A DNA stretch of 60,367 nt from Desulfogranum japonicum DSM 18378 (GCF_000429945.1 NZ_AUCV01000036.1:1-60367); one strand, 5' to 3'. Positions 1 through 8,549 are shown, counted from the stretch's first letter. The notes: generated by a model not told the origin, from the letters alone. Numbers and translations: made by a program.

Positions 1-1417
1 AGGCAAGCTCTGTTCGTTGCTCGTCAATGGTTTGATACGCCTTGCGAACCACAGTGGGCAGGCCCATGTCGTTATACGTATAATGGGTTGTAACGCCAAG
101 CTCATCGGTTCTGCTGAGCAGATTATTTTTCGCATCGTAGGTGTAGGAGATGCTTGTCCCATCGGCAAATTCCTGGCTAAGCAGGTTATTGTTGCTGTCA
201 TAGGTTTTTATTACCCTATTATTGAGCTCATCAACGGTGGTGCGGCCACCCGGATAATACTCTTCGCTACTTATGGTAACGCCGTCACGCTTCACCTTGG
301 AAGTCTCGCCATTGTCCAGGAACCAGAACTCGCTGATCCTGCCCATACTTGTGGTGACTTTTGCATAATGGGTTTTGAAGCTGAAATAATAACCGCCTTC
401 CATACGGGAGAGCACACTTTTCACCGCACCATCGGGATGATAGGTGATAAAAAACATGCGTCCTGCTTCATCGACCTTGGCTGTCAACTGCCCCTGCTGA
501 CTATAACTGTATCGTGTAGCATGCCCGAGCACATCGGTTACCCGTGTGAGCAAATCGTTTTCCCAGGTGTAATGTAGAGTGCGGCCATTCTGGTCCGCAA
601 CCTGACGGATCTTGCCCTGATCAGTATAGGTAAAATCGAACACCGTGGCGTGGCTGCGATCCTGAATGGTAAACAACTGATTGCCCTGGTACGTATAATA
701 GGTGAGCACGCCCCTTCGGTCCCCGGTTTCCACCATGCGTCCCTGCCCATCATAGAGCACATATTCCCCTTTTTTATTCTGCCAGCGAAAACCCGTATCC
801 AGAGCATGCAGGGTAAAGGTTCTGTATCGATAGAGGCCGCCTGCCTCTTTATGATAGGTCAGATTACCTTTTTTAAGGGTGTTATCTCCAGATGAACCCT
901 GAATCCGGTTGAATTCGTGTTCGAACTGCCATTTACCATCCACGTAGAGACGGTAAACTTTGGCATGACCGCCTGCAACCTTGACAGACATGTCCACCAG
1001 ATCATCCTGGTACTGCCGGGTAAAGAGATTCACATAGGAATAGGTTTTCTTACAGGGCTTGCTATTGCAGGACTGGGTTGTGGAATCCTTATCAGGTACA
1101 GCGGTACCTTCCGGACACATGTTACAGGAAGAACCTTCGGAACTACCGTTGCCATCATGTGTCTCACAGACAGGGGAGTTGGTTCCAGGATCACCACTCG
1201 AACCACTATCATCAGTTGCACCATCATGCTGATTACCGGCATCACTGGTCTCGTCATCCAGGGAGTGCACCTGTACACCATCCACTTGACTGCCATCTAC
1301 GGATTGGCTGCCAAAATCGCTGGAGCTAAGCCCAAGGTCTGCATAGGCGATGGAAGTGCAAAGGAAAAATGCTGCTATCAGGGCGAGGAATTTCTGTACG
1401 GAAGGTAATATTTTCAT
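1..1417 (-). CDS. RHS/YD-repeat secreted protein, 5' part (runs off left edge)
   Basis: The minus strand is open from an ATG at 1417 to the window edge (about 472 residues, no stop). The first ~26 residues are a signal peptide (KFLALIAAFFLCTSIAYA), then a low-complexity Ser/Asp/Gly stretch and a cysteine cluster (about six Cys, including CNMC and a KPCKK end). From about residue 220 the chain becomes a run of YD/RHS-type units, e.g. VLTYYTYQGNQL, HYTWENDLLTRV, ISYTYDAKNNLLSR and THYTYNDMGL. RHS proteins form beta-cage shells around a C-terminal toxin or act as large surface proteins; the C-terminal part that would decide this lies outside the window. No good Shine-Dalgarno sequence is seen before the ATG, but the signal peptide supports the start. 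No partner gene (VgrG, immunity) is in view. Confidence 0.88.
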   Translation of the reverse strand, partial: MKILPSVQKFLALIAAFFLCTSIAYADLGLSSSDFGSQSVDGSQVDGVQVHSLDDETSDAGNQHDGATDDSGSSGDPGTNSPVCETHDGNGSSEGSSCNMCPEGTAVPDKDSTTQSCNSKPCKKTYSYVNLFTRQYQDDLVDMSVKVAGGHAKVYRLYVDGKWQFEHEFNRIQGSSGDNTLKKGNLTYHKEAGGLYRYRTFTLHALDTGFRWQNKKGEYVLYDGQGRMVETGDRRGVLTYYTYQGNQLFTIQDRSHATVFDFTYTDQGKIRQVADQNGRTLHYTWENDLLTRVTDVLGHATRYSYSQQGQLTAKVDEAGRMFFITYHPDGAVKSVLSRMEGGYYFSFKTHYAKVTTSMGRISEFWFLDNGETSKVKRDGVTISSEEYYPGGRTTVDELNNRVIKTYDSNNNLLSQEFADGTSISYTYDAKNNLLSRTDELGVTTHYTYNDMGLPTVVRKAYQTIDEQRTELA

Positions 1418-1630
1418 AAAGGAAGGAAAGCGAAAGAGAATGCGGCCAATATATTTCTATAAACAGTGCGTAAACATACCCTGCGGTTTAAAGCTTTCAG
1501 GGAAAACCTGGAACTCAGGGTTGTACAGGTGAAACAGCAACAACAGGATGCTTTTTCACAGTAAGCCAAGAACTAAGCCCCTGAAAAATAACAGCTTACA
1601 GCGAGTTAGCAATACAAAAGGATCTGATCA

Positions 1631-1662
1631 CCGAATTCCCCTTGCGGCACAACGATAAAAAA
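1631..1662. repeat. 32-bp segment shared with 59621-59652
   Basis: The segment beginning CCGAATTCCCCTTG and ending in an A-rich run is nearly the same as one at 59621-59652. Both lie a short distance outside a RAYT remnant, so they may be part of the same mobile or REP-associated unit. The rest of the 591-base gap 1418-2008 shows no gene; besides this it holds only the hairpin at 1727 and the RAYT remnant at 1822. Confidence 0.5.
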
Positions 1663-1726
1663 TGAGGCATCTTGGAATTTAGCTGGCCAGGCTCTTTTGG
1701 TGAGGCCCCCCTTATTACAATTTCAT

Positions 1727-1743
1727 GGTGCGCACGGCGCACC
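1727..1743. repeat. REP-like hairpin
   Basis: GGTGCGCACGGCGCACC is a perfect 7-bp stem around a 3-nt loop, followed by CTACC. Short GC-rich palindromes of this kind are typical REP sequences spread between genes, often linked to RAYT transposases; a RAYT remnant starts 80 bp away. Confidence 0.5.
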
Positions 1744-1821
1744 CTACCAGAGTTCATTGCAACAAATGAGATGCGGGAAAGCGGAAGTATTGAGCATTAC
1801 ATGTTGGAAATAAGCTCTTAA

Positions 1822-1987
1822 AGATTATTGCCTCGCTGAATACCATGGACAGGCACTCCTGCAGGTGAAAGCGAGCTAATCCTGTCATCAGCTGCTCCTT
1901 ATGTGATATTTTCTTTTTCTGTCTTTATTTTCTCTTTTCGTTTGTTAAACTCTGCGGCTGCAAGCCAGCATTTTTTACTCTGCGCCC
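1822..1987 (-). mobile_element. 5'-end remnant of a RAYT (REP-associated tyrosine transposase) element
   Basis: This stretch matches the first ~60 bases of the intact RAYT gene at 57017-57718 plus its whole upstream region out to the inverted-repeat end (TTTTTACTCTGCGCCCC here, TTTTACTCTGACCCC there). The start codon would be at 1888, but a one-base loss shifts the frame within a few codons, so it is dead. The rest of the transposase is missing. It shows that the element once sat here, just downstream of the P1B ATPase gene. Confidence 0.75.
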
Positions 1988-2008
1988 CTTTTCTCTCTAA
2001 CCACTCTA

Positions 2009-3856
2009 TTACCTCTTTCCTTCTTCCCGCATAAACCTAATTGATGCAGCCAGAGTGACGACAAGGATGGAACCAATATTATGAGTTACTGCTCCTGATA
2101 TCGGTGTAAGCAACCCCATACCCCCTGCAAACACTGCGATAAAATTTATACCAAAGCTTAACCAGATATTTGTTTTTATGGTCCGGGACATTTTTCTGCT
2201 CAACCGAATGAGAAAAGGAAGTTGTTCCAGCCTGTCATTCAACAATACGATATCAGCAGTCTCCAAGGCAACGTCGGCCCCTCTAATACCCATGGCAATA
2301 CCAGTATCTGCAGATTTCAGTGCTGGTGCGTCATTGATACCATCACCAATATAGACCACACCATCTCCTGCTAATGCCTCTATCTTCTTCAGCTTTTCAA
2401 GGGGTTTTTGGGATGCATAATATTCGCTGATACCTACCGATTCTGCAGTACTTTTAACCGAGGAATGCTGGTCTCCGGAAATGATCGCGATTTGGGTAAT
2501 ACCCAGACCTGCTAGAGCTTGCACCGTTGATTTGGCTGCAACACGAGGCTGATCCATGAAACTGATCGAACCGTATTTCTTCCCTTCAACGAGCACATCA
2601 ACGTTTGTGTAGCCATTATCATCAAGCGTACTACTGGTTATAATCTCAACCAGAGCCCCCTCAACCCGGCCTGATATTCCCTGCCCTACCTCAGTATGTA
2701 TGTCCGTCGCTTTACTGTAATCACACTGTAGTGTCTCTGCTTTTTTAACAACAGCAGCAGCAAGAGGATGCAGACTACCTTTTTCTATGGCAGCGGCCAT
2801 TGCTATCACCTGGTTTTCTGATACACCTTCCACCGTGGTTACTGCTACGATTTCAGGTTCTCCGGAAGTGATAGTCCCGGTTTTGTCAAAAAAGAACGCT
2901 GTTGCGTCAGCTATATTCTCAAGATATTTTCCTCCTTTAACCATTATTCCAGCCTTGGCGGCTCTTCCGATAGCAGCGACCGTAGTGACGGGACTCGCGA
3001 GTAGAAATGAGCAGGGACAACCGACAATCAGAACTGTAATCGCACGGGTTATGTCTTGAGTAAGGATATACGTGAGCAGTGCAGCAGATAGAATCGCGGG
3101 TGTAAACCACGCGGCATAGGCGTCGACAATCTTACCGCTCCGGGTCTTTTGCTGTTCGGCTTTCTCCACAATTTCAATAATGCGGCCAATGGTCGAATCT
3201 TTTCCTACCCGATCAGCTCGAATCTTGATAAATCCATCTGTACAGGTGGTGCCGGCGAACACCTTTTCTCCTGCTTTTTTATACACAGGTAGAGACTCTC
3301 CTGTTATTGATGACTCATCAACTGCGGTTGCCCCCTCAATGACTGTCCCGTCAACGGCGATGGTGTCTCCAGCTTTGAGGATCACAACATCATTGATGTT
3401 AACGTCTTGTATATCTACCTCAATCTCGATGCCATTCTGCTCCAGGATAGCTGTGCCCGGTGTAACCTCAATTAATTGCTTTATTGAATTTCTGGCACTG
3501 TCGCTGACCGCCTCTTCAATCAAAGCTCCGAGAACCATGATTGCACTCACTACGGCCCCTTCAAGATAATTACCATTAAGTACACATGCGATAACTGCGA
3601 TACTCACCAATTCATCGACGTTGATTTCTCTATGAATTATCCCTTTCACAGCGTCAAAGATTATCGGTAACCCATTTATACCTATTGACACCAGAAGAAC
3701 CATATCAAGAAGCCCCAAGTTAAAAAACGGAACAATCTGCTCCTTGGGCAGGAGAAAAGAAATGGGAATAAGTAACGCCCCAAGGGATACCTTTATGAAG
3801 TCTTCTGATCGAAATAATTCTCTGTAAACACTCAAATTTGCGTGGCGGCCTATCAT
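2009..3856 (-). CDS. Heavy-metal-translocating P1B-type ATPase
   Basis: An inner-membrane ATP-driven exporter of soft metal ions (Zn/Cd/Pb-type most likely). All core P-type motifs are present: actuator-domain TGES in SSITGESLP near residue 185, the membrane metal site CPC at 280-282, the phosphorylation motif DKTGT at 324-328, and the hinge GDGINDAPAL near residue 500. At 615 residues it lacks the usual N-terminal HMA metal-binding domain. The last membrane helix has HN..S rather than the DxG of ZntA-type pumps, so metal choice is not settled. It diverges from a histidine-rich MarR gene that is the likely regulator. No clear Shine-Dalgarno sequence precedes the ATG. Confidence 0.92.
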   Translation of the reverse strand: MIGRHANLSVYRELFRSEDFIKVSLGALLIPISFLLPKEQIVPFFNLGLLDMVLLVSIGINGLPIIFDAVKGIIHREINVDELVSIAVIACVLNGNYLEGAVVSAIMVLGALIEEAVSDSARNSIKQLIEVTPGTAILEQNGIEIEVDIQDVNINDVVILKAGDTIAVDGTVIEGATAVDESSITGESLPVYKKAGEKVFAGTTCTDGFIKIRADRVGKDSTIGRIIEIVEKAEQQKTRSGKIVDAYAAWFTPAILSAALLTYILTQDITRAITVLIVGCPCSFLLASPVTTVAAIGRAAKAGIMVKGGKYLENIADATAFFFDKTGTITSGEPEIVAVTTVEGVSENQVIAMAAAIEKGSLHPLAAAVVKKAETLQCDYSKATDIHTEVGQGISGRVEGALVEIITSSTLDDNGYTNVDVLVEGKKYGSISFMDQPRVAAKSTVQALAGLGITQIAIISGDQHSSVKSTAESVGISEYYASQKPLEKLKKIEALAGDGVVYIGDGINDAPALKSADTGIAMGIRGADVALETADIVLLNDRLEQLPFLIRLSRKMSRTIKTNIWLSFGINFIAVFAGGMGLLTPISGAVTHNIGSILVVTLAASIRFMREEGKR

Positions 3857-3887
3857 AATATGTCTCTTGATATTTCTCAGGATTAAG

Positions 3888-3943
3888 TTTGATAATCAAA
3901 ATACTTGACTAGCTTACTACATGTTTTTACCTTGACTGTCAAG
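3888..3943. promoter_or_regulatory. Divergent operator region with two palindromes
   Basis: Between the pump gene and the MarR gene lie TTTGATAATCAAA (3888-3900, perfect 6-1-6 palindrome) and CTTGACTGTCAAG (3931-3943, perfect 5-3-5 palindrome). They are centred about 43 bp apart. MarR proteins bind such AT-rich palindromes, so this is the expected place for autoregulation and pump control. This is inference from position and symmetry. Confidence 0.5.
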
Positions 3944-4044
3944 ATATTTGAACAGCAATCAATGATTGAATAACAACCGCAACAAGTTTATACATTCAGA
4001 AATTTCAACAACCCTCTTCAACAATTCTTTTTGCTCGGGATACA

Positions 4045-4461
4045 ATGATGGATGTGAAAGAACTATCAAAAACCATTATCGAATTTTATGAAAAGCTCTC
4101 CACCTGGGAAGAAGGAGTCGTCAAGGATAGCGGGCTGACAACAGCGCAAAATCATACTATTGAGATCGTTGGTCACGAGGGTGCCATAAAAATGAAACAG
4201 CTTGCGGACAAACTTGGAGTGACGACGGGAACGTTGACCGTAAGCATCGATCGGCTAGAAGAAAAAGAGCTCTTACGCCGAGTCCCACACAAGTCGGACA
4301 GGCGATCATATCTGATCGAATTGACGGAGAAAGGCCAGGAGGTGTTTAAAATGCACCATAACCATCACATCAACCTGACACGGGAGATGATGGCAGGTTT
4401 TTCCGAACAAGAGCAGGCCAATTTTTATGGAGCAGTGAAAAAAATCATGGAAAATTTTTAA
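4045..4461 (+). CDS. MarR-family regulator, AdcR/ZitR-like (probable metal sensor)
   Basis: A 138-residue winged-helix protein with the usual MarR layout; the recognition region is MKQLADKLGVTTGTLTVSIDRL and the wing is VPHKSDRRSYLIELT. After the wing it carries HHNHH near residues 108-112, and a His follows TTAQNH near residue 38. The zinc sensor AdcR of streptococci has a similar His run at that place and a zinc-binding His in the matching N-terminal segment, so zinc or a related metal is the likely signal. The divergent neighbour is a metal-exporting ATPase, which fits. Either of two tandem ATGs could be the start. The TAA stop (4459-4461) is the first triplet of a dispersed repeat. Confidence 0.85.
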   Translation: MMDVKELSKTIIEFYEKLSTWEEGVVKDSGLTTAQNHTIEIVGHEGAIKMKQLADKLGVTTGTLTVSIDRLEEKELLRRVPHKSDRRSYLIELTEKGQEVFKMHHNHHINLTREMMAGFSEQEQANFYGAVKKIMENF

Positions 4462-4617
4462 CTGGTCACTGTCCATATATGAGGATCGTTGTTCGAGAGT
4501 AAGGCCTCTTCAAAATTTCAGCACAGGCGTATACCTGATATTCCGAGGATAAAGCCTTGAAGAGAGCAAAGATATCGGGCAAGGAGGCCGTTTATGGACA
4601 ATCACTCACTGATTATA
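4459..4617. repeat. Dispersed palindromic repeat, divergent member of the GTAACTG family
   Basis: Begins TAACTGGTCACTGTCCATA and ends with an imperfect inverted copy (TATGGACAATCACTCACTGATTA region). The core is unlike the other copies but has GGCCTCTTCAAAATTT and an inverted partner. Its first three bases are the stop codon of the MarR gene. Confidence 0.55.
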
Positions 4618-4655
4618 AACTCAGTATTTCTTCAACCTTAACCCGGTAACCTATA

Positions 4656-5006
4656 ATGTCAGCCGAAAAAAACACCTGCCCCAAATGCCATTCACCCTAC
4701 GTATACCCAGATGGACATCTTTGGATTTGTCCGGAATGCTCCCACGAGTGGTCGGCAGATCAAGAAGCTGCAGACTCTTCAGGAGAGCCTGCACAATTTG
4801 TTGATGCCAATGGCACACCTTTGCAAGATGGAGATTCCGTCACAATAATCAAAAACCTCAAAGCAGGAAAAGAGACCATAAAATCAGGCACCAAAGTCAA
4901 AAATATCAAATTACTGACTGAGCCGGTTAACGGCCATGACATTTCCTGTAAAATTGCAGGCCATGGTTCTATGTATCTGAAGTGCTCAGTCGTTAAAAAA
5001 GCGTAA
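4656..5006 (+). CDS. yjdM: YjdM/PhnA-family zinc-ribbon protein
   Basis: A 116-residue cytosolic protein that matches E. coli YjdM (formerly PhnA) along its length: N-terminal zinc ribbon CPKCHSPY...CPECSHEWS, then the beta-rich domain with ANGTPLQDGDSVTIIKNLK, KSGTKVKNIKLL and CKIAGHGSMYLK. Despite the old name the family is not needed for phosphonate breakdown, and its molecular role is unknown. The gene stands alone between two repeat copies. Its TAA stop (5004-5006) lies inside the GTAACTG end of the downstream repeat. Confidence 0.93.
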   Translation: MSAEKNTCPKCHSPYVYPDGHLWICPECSHEWSADQEAADSSGEPAQFVDANGTPLQDGDSVTIIKNLKAGKETIKSGTKVKNIKLLTEPVNGHDISCKIAGHGSMYLKCSVVKKA

Positions 5007-5160
5007 CTGCTCACAGTGCACCTGATATTTCCGCGATCAGCCTGGCTTGCGTATGATCCAATGCGCTGCGCCAGCCTGATTGCGAAAATTTCTGGTACCC
5101 TGTAGCCAGTTACAAATACAGGGAGATTTCATATTCTCCGTCTCCCCTGTGAGTAGTTAC
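5003..5160. repeat. GTAACTG repeat, composite of two modules (A-type, inverted orientation)
   Basis: Module 1 (5003-5113) runs from GTAACTG to CAGTTAC and is an inverted copy of the one at 25668-25778. Module 2 (5109-5160) runs from GTTACAAATACAGGGAGA to CTGTGAGTAGTTAC and is itself a palindrome. The two share the GTTAC joint. Confidence 0.75.
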
Positions 5161-5222
5161 GCCCGAACTTCTCATGACTTTTTTGAAAACATGTTTAACG
5201 GCCTGCAATAATGCCCTTTGAT

Positions 5223-5260
5223 AAACATCCCTGAAAAAACACTCTTTTTCAGGGATGTTT
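5223..5260 (-). terminator. Intrinsic terminator of the VOC gene
   Basis: A perfect 16-bp stem (AAACATCCCTGAAAAA paired with TTTTTCAGGGATGTTT) around a 6-nt loop, 23 bp beyond the stop of the minus-strand VOC gene. The arm ends give T-runs on both strands, so it could work in both directions. Confidence 0.8.
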
Positions 5261-5283
5261 CACTGTGCGACGAGGCACAATGA

Positions 5284-5727
5284 TTATTTCCAGGATTGGA
5301 TTTCGACAATGTTCCCTTCAGGATCACGAAAATAAACAAATTGCAGAACCCCGACGTTTTCGACCTCTCTCTCCACAATTGAGCCTAATTGCGTAGCTCC
5401 ATTTTCCAATGCCTTGTCGAAAATAGCTTTGACATCATTAACTTCAAAGGCAATGTGAGTAATTCCGGTGGAGTTGGCCATACTCTCAGGCGACTCAACC
5501 ATTTCTTCATAGGTGAAAATCTCCAGGGTCGGTGGATTATCTCCGTGGCCCGGAAGGGTTAAATGAACACCTTGCAGCTTGGCATTTTGCAAACCAGTTG
5601 CATTATTCAGCCATTCTCCCTCTAAATTTCTTATGGGTGGCTTGATTCTGCATTCAAAGACATTGATATAAAAATCTGCGAGTTTTTTCCAATCGTTGGC
5701 TGCGATATTTGTATGAGCAAATCTCAT
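5284..5727 (-). CDS. VOC-superfamily (glyoxalase/bleomycin-resistance-like) protein
   Basis: A 147-residue single vicinal-oxygen-chelate domain: N-terminal RFAHTNIAANDWKKLADFY, middle GITHIAFEVNDVKAIFDK, and C-terminal FVYFRDPEGNIVEIQSWK. His and Glu at the ends of these strands are the usual metal ligands. The substrate cannot be told from sequence; members include lyases, dioxygenases and resistance proteins. The ATG at 5727 was chosen over an upstream one at 5772 because it has AAGGAT at proper spacing and starts the domain exactly. It is followed by a strong terminator, so it is a single-gene unit. Confidence 0.88.
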   Translation of the reverse strand: MRFAHTNIAANDWKKLADFYINVFECRIKPPIRNLEGEWLNNATGLQNAKLQGVHLTLPGHGDNPPTLEIFTYEEMVESPESMANSTGITHIAFEVNDVKAIFDKALENGATQLGSIVEREVENVGVLQFVYFRDPEGNIVEIQSWK

Positions 5728-5762
5728 GAAATCATCCTTTTTGAATACCCAAAAAAAAGAGT

Positions 5763-5900
5763 GCCTGTCCACTGGTGAGGGGTTCCGTTCAAGGGCAGGG
5801 GAGACTTCGAGGTATCTTCAAAATTTGACAACAGGCACACAGTTAATATCGGAGTCTTCGCTTACCTTCAAGCATACTTGAACACAACCATCGGGCGAAA
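5763..5900. repeat. Degenerate fragment related to the GTAACTG repeat family
   Basis: Holds phrases also found in the B-type copies, such as GGGGAGACTTCGAGG and CGGAGTCTTCGCTTACCTT (inverted relative to 7468-7616), but the GTAACTG ends are gone. Confidence 0.35.
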
Positions 5901-5941
5901 GGACCATGTATGGACTGGCACGAGGTAAAATCGGAGAGCAA

Positions 5942-7348
5942 TTATTCCTGAGGAGCATTTTTATCCAGCAGGTTCACCCCATCACTCAAAATCTGCTCTT
6001 CAGCCACTTGCTGTTCAACGGTTCTGTCTGCACTTACATCCTGCATGTCTGTTGCAGGTACCTGGGAAAGCCGGACATCTGCCATTGTTGAAGCTTGTTT
6101 CGGTCTCTGCTGTTCAGATTTTTTGGAAGAAATGCTGCCGCTCTCTGAAATGTGTAGATTGAAAATCGGCTCAGGCATGGATATTCCCGCACTGTCAAAG
6201 GCTTTTTTCACGAGACGGATTGCCTCGCTTCGTACCATTCCGAAGCTGTGTTTGGATTGATCTACCCAGGCATAAATGAGAAGTTCCACATTGGAGTCAC
6301 CCAGTTTTTCAATCAACACCAAGGGCTTGGGCTCGTCAAGAACACCTTCCATGGTAACAAGGGTCTGCAGAGCCAACGACTGAGCCTGTACCAGATCCTG
6401 TTCTGTAGATATTCCGACCTGAAACTGGAAACGCCTTTCAGGTTTCCGGGTATAGTTTATGATAACAGCCTTAAATACTGTTGAATTTGGAATTCTGATG
6501 TGATTACCGTCCGGAGAGATAAGAATCGCTGCCCGGGATGTCAGACGCGCCACATTTCCCTCCATACCATCAATGTTTACAAAATCATTCTCCTCAAAAG
6601 GATTTCGCAGGCTCAGGAAGATACTGGCAATATAGTTTTCAACGGTATCCTTAACCGCAAAGCCGACAGCCAGTCCGACCAAACCGGCTGCACCGAGAAT
6701 GGTACCAAGCAATGCCGTGGCATCAAGAAGGTTCAAGGCAAGAACCAACCCGGACAACATGAACACAGCATGTATAAACTGGCCAATCAGGTTTGCAATA
6801 AATGCGTTGGGCGCAAATTTATGGGTGAGCCACTTCCGGTTTGAAATCCACTTTCCAGCCAACCACATCACTGCAAACACCAGGAGGGCCAGCAAAAAAA
6901 GGGGCAGACTGTATGCGAGCTGCAGCCCTACCTTACGAAATTTTTCCAAGGTACTTTCAAGCCTGGATTCAACACTGCGGGTTACCACCAACTGATTCTG
7001 CACTTCCACCACGCCTTCAACCTGACTTGCCAGTTGCAGCGCCTTGCTTTCAGCGCTTGCAGTGTCGACTTTCCCCTGTAGGGTCACAACTCCCTGGCTG
7101 ACAGAGAGGGTTATGTCTTGAAGGGATTCTAACTCGGCAAAAATAAGGGTGAGCCGTTGCTGAATCTTACGGTCTTCGTTTTTGCTGCTCTCTTTGGCAA
7201 TGACCTTGTCATTGGTCACCGAAGGTTCAGCGGCTTTCCCGGTTATGAGTTCTGTGAGTTCATCTGCAGAAGTTGGGAATGGTGCGCAACAGAATAGAAA
7301 ACACAGCAAGCCAAAAACAGAAAAAAACTGCCGAGTCCAGTAATGCAC
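5942..7348 (-). CDS. Mechanosensitive channel of the MscS family with N-terminal BON domain
   Basis: A 468-residue membrane protein that likely opens under membrane tension to release solutes. Order: signal peptide (to about residue 28), a BON domain (about 62-123, ITLSVSQGVVTLQGKVDTASAES), membrane helices from about 145, the pore-lining MscS helix rich in Gly/Ala (GAAGLVGLAVGFAVKDTVENYIAS), and the cytosolic beta domain (RNPFEENDFVNIDGMEGNV). BON domains bind phospholipid or periplasmic partners; fusion to MscS is a known but less common form. GTG at 7348 was taken as start because AAGGAG lies 6 bases upstream and a signal peptide follows; the frame stays open to 7432, but that extension reads into a repeat. 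Confidence 0.9.
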   Translation of the reverse strand: MHYWTRQFFSVFGLLCFLFCCAPFPTSADELTELITGKAAEPSVTNDKVIAKESSKNEDRKIQQRLTLIFAELESLQDITLSVSQGVVTLQGKVDTASAESKALQLASQVEGVVEVQNQLVVTRSVESRLESTLEKFRKVGLQLAYSLPLFLLALLVFAVMWLAGKWISNRKWLTHKFAPNAFIANLIGQFIHAVFMLSGLVLALNLLDATALLGTILGAAGLVGLAVGFAVKDTVENYIASIFLSLRNPFEENDFVNIDGMEGNVARLTSRAAILISPDGNHIRIPNSTVFKAVIINYTRKPERRFQFQVGISTEQDLVQAQSLALQTLVTMEGVLDEPKPLVLIEKLGDSNVELLIYAWVDQSKHSFGMVRSEAIRLVKKAFDSAGISMPEPIFNLHISESGSISSKKSEQQRPKQASTMADVRLSQVPATDMQDVSADRTVEQQVAEEQILSDGVNLLDKNAPQE

Positions 7349-7420
7349 GTTCTTCTCCTTAGAAAATTTTCGCAATCTTTCACCAAGGGTAACGACAAGT
7401 GAGACGAATACACATGAAAC

Positions 7421-7616
7421 GTAACTGATCACGGGGTTAACACTGGTATTCCAATGAGTTCTGAGTTGTAACTGGTCACAGGTGCTTCAAATTTGGACAA
7501 GCGCAGTTTTTTCGCAGGTAAGCGAAGACTCCGGCAGGCTATCTATGCGCGAAACCGCGATTATGCAAAGAGATAAGCGACCATCGGGAGACTTGGTGGA
7601 GTCTGTGATCAGTTAC
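7421..7616. repeat. GTAACTG repeat, composite (B-type)
   Basis: Module 1 (7421-7473) begins GTAACTGATCACGGGGTTAACACTG; module 2 (7468-7616) begins GTAACTGGTCACAGGTGC and ends GTGATCAGTTAC. The same two modules occur, inverted, at 49981-50183. Module 2 has an internal palindrome around GCAGGTAAGCGAAGACTCCGG. The gap 7349-7786 holds only this and a short fragment at 7632. Confidence 0.75.
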
Positions 7617-7631
7617 CATAAAACGCCTCTG

Positions 7632-7672
7632 TAGTTGGAACTTGTTACAGGGTGTCTGAGATGTTCGAAAGC
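7632..7672. repeat. Left-end fragment of an A-type GTAACTG repeat
   Basis: TTGTTACAGGGTGTCTGAG followed by an AAGCAG stretch matches the left part of the copy at 8724 (GTTACAGGGTGCCTGAGG). The right part is not recognisable. Confidence 0.4.
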
Positions 7673-7786
7673 AGATCGACGAGGGACAAGCCTCTCCCTG
7701 CTTACTCATGACTTCTTCAAATATACATGAACCACGTATAATACCAGCGCTTGCCAGACCTACCTGAAAAACAAAGTATTTTTGGA

Positions 7787-8251
7787 TCAGCCATCATAGC
7801 CGCCGTCTTTTTCAAGAGCATTTGCTGAGGCTGCTTCCTTGGCCAACTGGTCGCAGCGTTCATTTTCCGTGTGTCCGTCATGCCCTTTAACCCAGACAAA
7901 ATCAACTGTATGCTGTTCTGCCAGGTCAAGCAGGATGGCCCACAAATCAGGATTTTCGGCCTTATCCTTGCTGTTACGCTTCCAGTTGTTTGCCCGCCAC
8001 CTTTTAGCCCAGCCTTTAGTCATGGAATCGACCACATATTTGGAATCGCTGGTTATGGTCACCTTACAGGGGAACTTCAACGCCTCCAGCGCCTTGATAC
8101 ACGCCATGAGCTCCATGCGATTATTGGTTGTCAGCGCATAACCGCCTGACAGTTCTTTTCTGTGCTCGCCAAAGGTCAGAATGGCGCCATAACCGCCTGG
8201 CCCGGGATTCCCGAGGCATCCGCCATCTGTGTAAATTTCCACCTGCTTCAT
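7787..8251 (-). CDS. rnhA: Ribonuclease HI
   Basis: A 154-residue cytosolic enzyme that cuts the RNA strand of RNA/DNA hybrids with Mg2+. It has [17 protein letters not shown] (first catalytic Asp), [13 protein letters not shown] (catalytic Glu), [15 protein letters not shown] (second Asp), and [16 protein letters not shown] (catalytic His/Asp region). Length matches E. coli RnhA (155). The ATG at 8251 was chosen over longer forms because AGGTGG stands 5 bases upstream and the domain begins at once. It is flanked on both sides by GTAACTG repeats. Confidence 0.97.
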   Translation of the reverse strand: MKQVEIYTDGGCLGNPGPGGYGAILTFGEHRKELSGGYALTTNNRMELMACIKALEALKFPCKVTITSDSKYVVDSMTKGWAKRWRANNWKRNSKDKAENPDLWAILLDLAEQHTVDFVWVKGHDGHTENERCDQLAKEAASANALEKDGGYDG

Positions 8252-8349
8252 ACATCCACCTGCATGAGAACTCATCAAATATTGTATAATGGAGCGGAGA
8301 AGATGTCCTCTTTGAAAAACACCTCGCAATCTTTTCTATACATACTAAA

Positions 8350-8504
8350 TAACTCCCCATAGGGGAAGTGACTAAGCTTACCAACTCTCCCTGTATGTGT
8401 AACGGATTAAAGAGTAGCTGAGAACACACAGGCGGCACAGCGTATGGGGCTAAACGTAAGCCAGGGTTATCGCGGAAAGATCAGGTGCACTGTGAGTGCG
8501 TTAC
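8350..8504. repeat. GTAACTG repeat, composite (A-type), decayed
   Basis: Module 2 (8350-8404) has AACTCCCCATAGGGGAAG and CTCTCCCTGTATGTGTAAC; module 1 (8399-8504) has CGTAAGCCAGGG, ATCGCGGAAAGATCAGGTGC and ends TGCGTTAC. Both match 25621-25778 and 8694-8835 in the same orientation. Confidence 0.65.
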
Positions 8505-8515
8505 CACACAAACAG

Positions 8516-8549
8516 CAAGGGCGCTGTATATTTCCATACAGCGCCCTTG
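8516..8549. other. Perfect 14-bp hairpin in an unassigned structured gap
   Basis: CAAGGGCGCTGTAT and ATACAGCGCCCTTG form a perfect stem with a 6-nt loop. No T-run follows on either strand, so it is not a textbook terminator. The 8550-8690 stretch between it and the next repeat has further short palindromes (TACCAG/CTGGTA, GGCC/GGCC) but no convincing ORF. It lies downstream of ilvC and upstream of rnhA, both on the minus strand. It could be an ilvC 3' processing signal, a small RNA or a degraded gene. Confidence 0.5.

Noticed and set aside
17-577. Plus-strand open frames across 1-1410
   Set aside because: They are antisense shadows; the minus strand carries a continuous RHS/YD-repeat frame with signal peptide.
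7349-7432. Longer N terminus of the MscS-type channel (GTG at 7432)
   Set aside because: It reads into a dispersed repeat, whereas GTG at 7348 has AAGGAG and begins a signal peptide.
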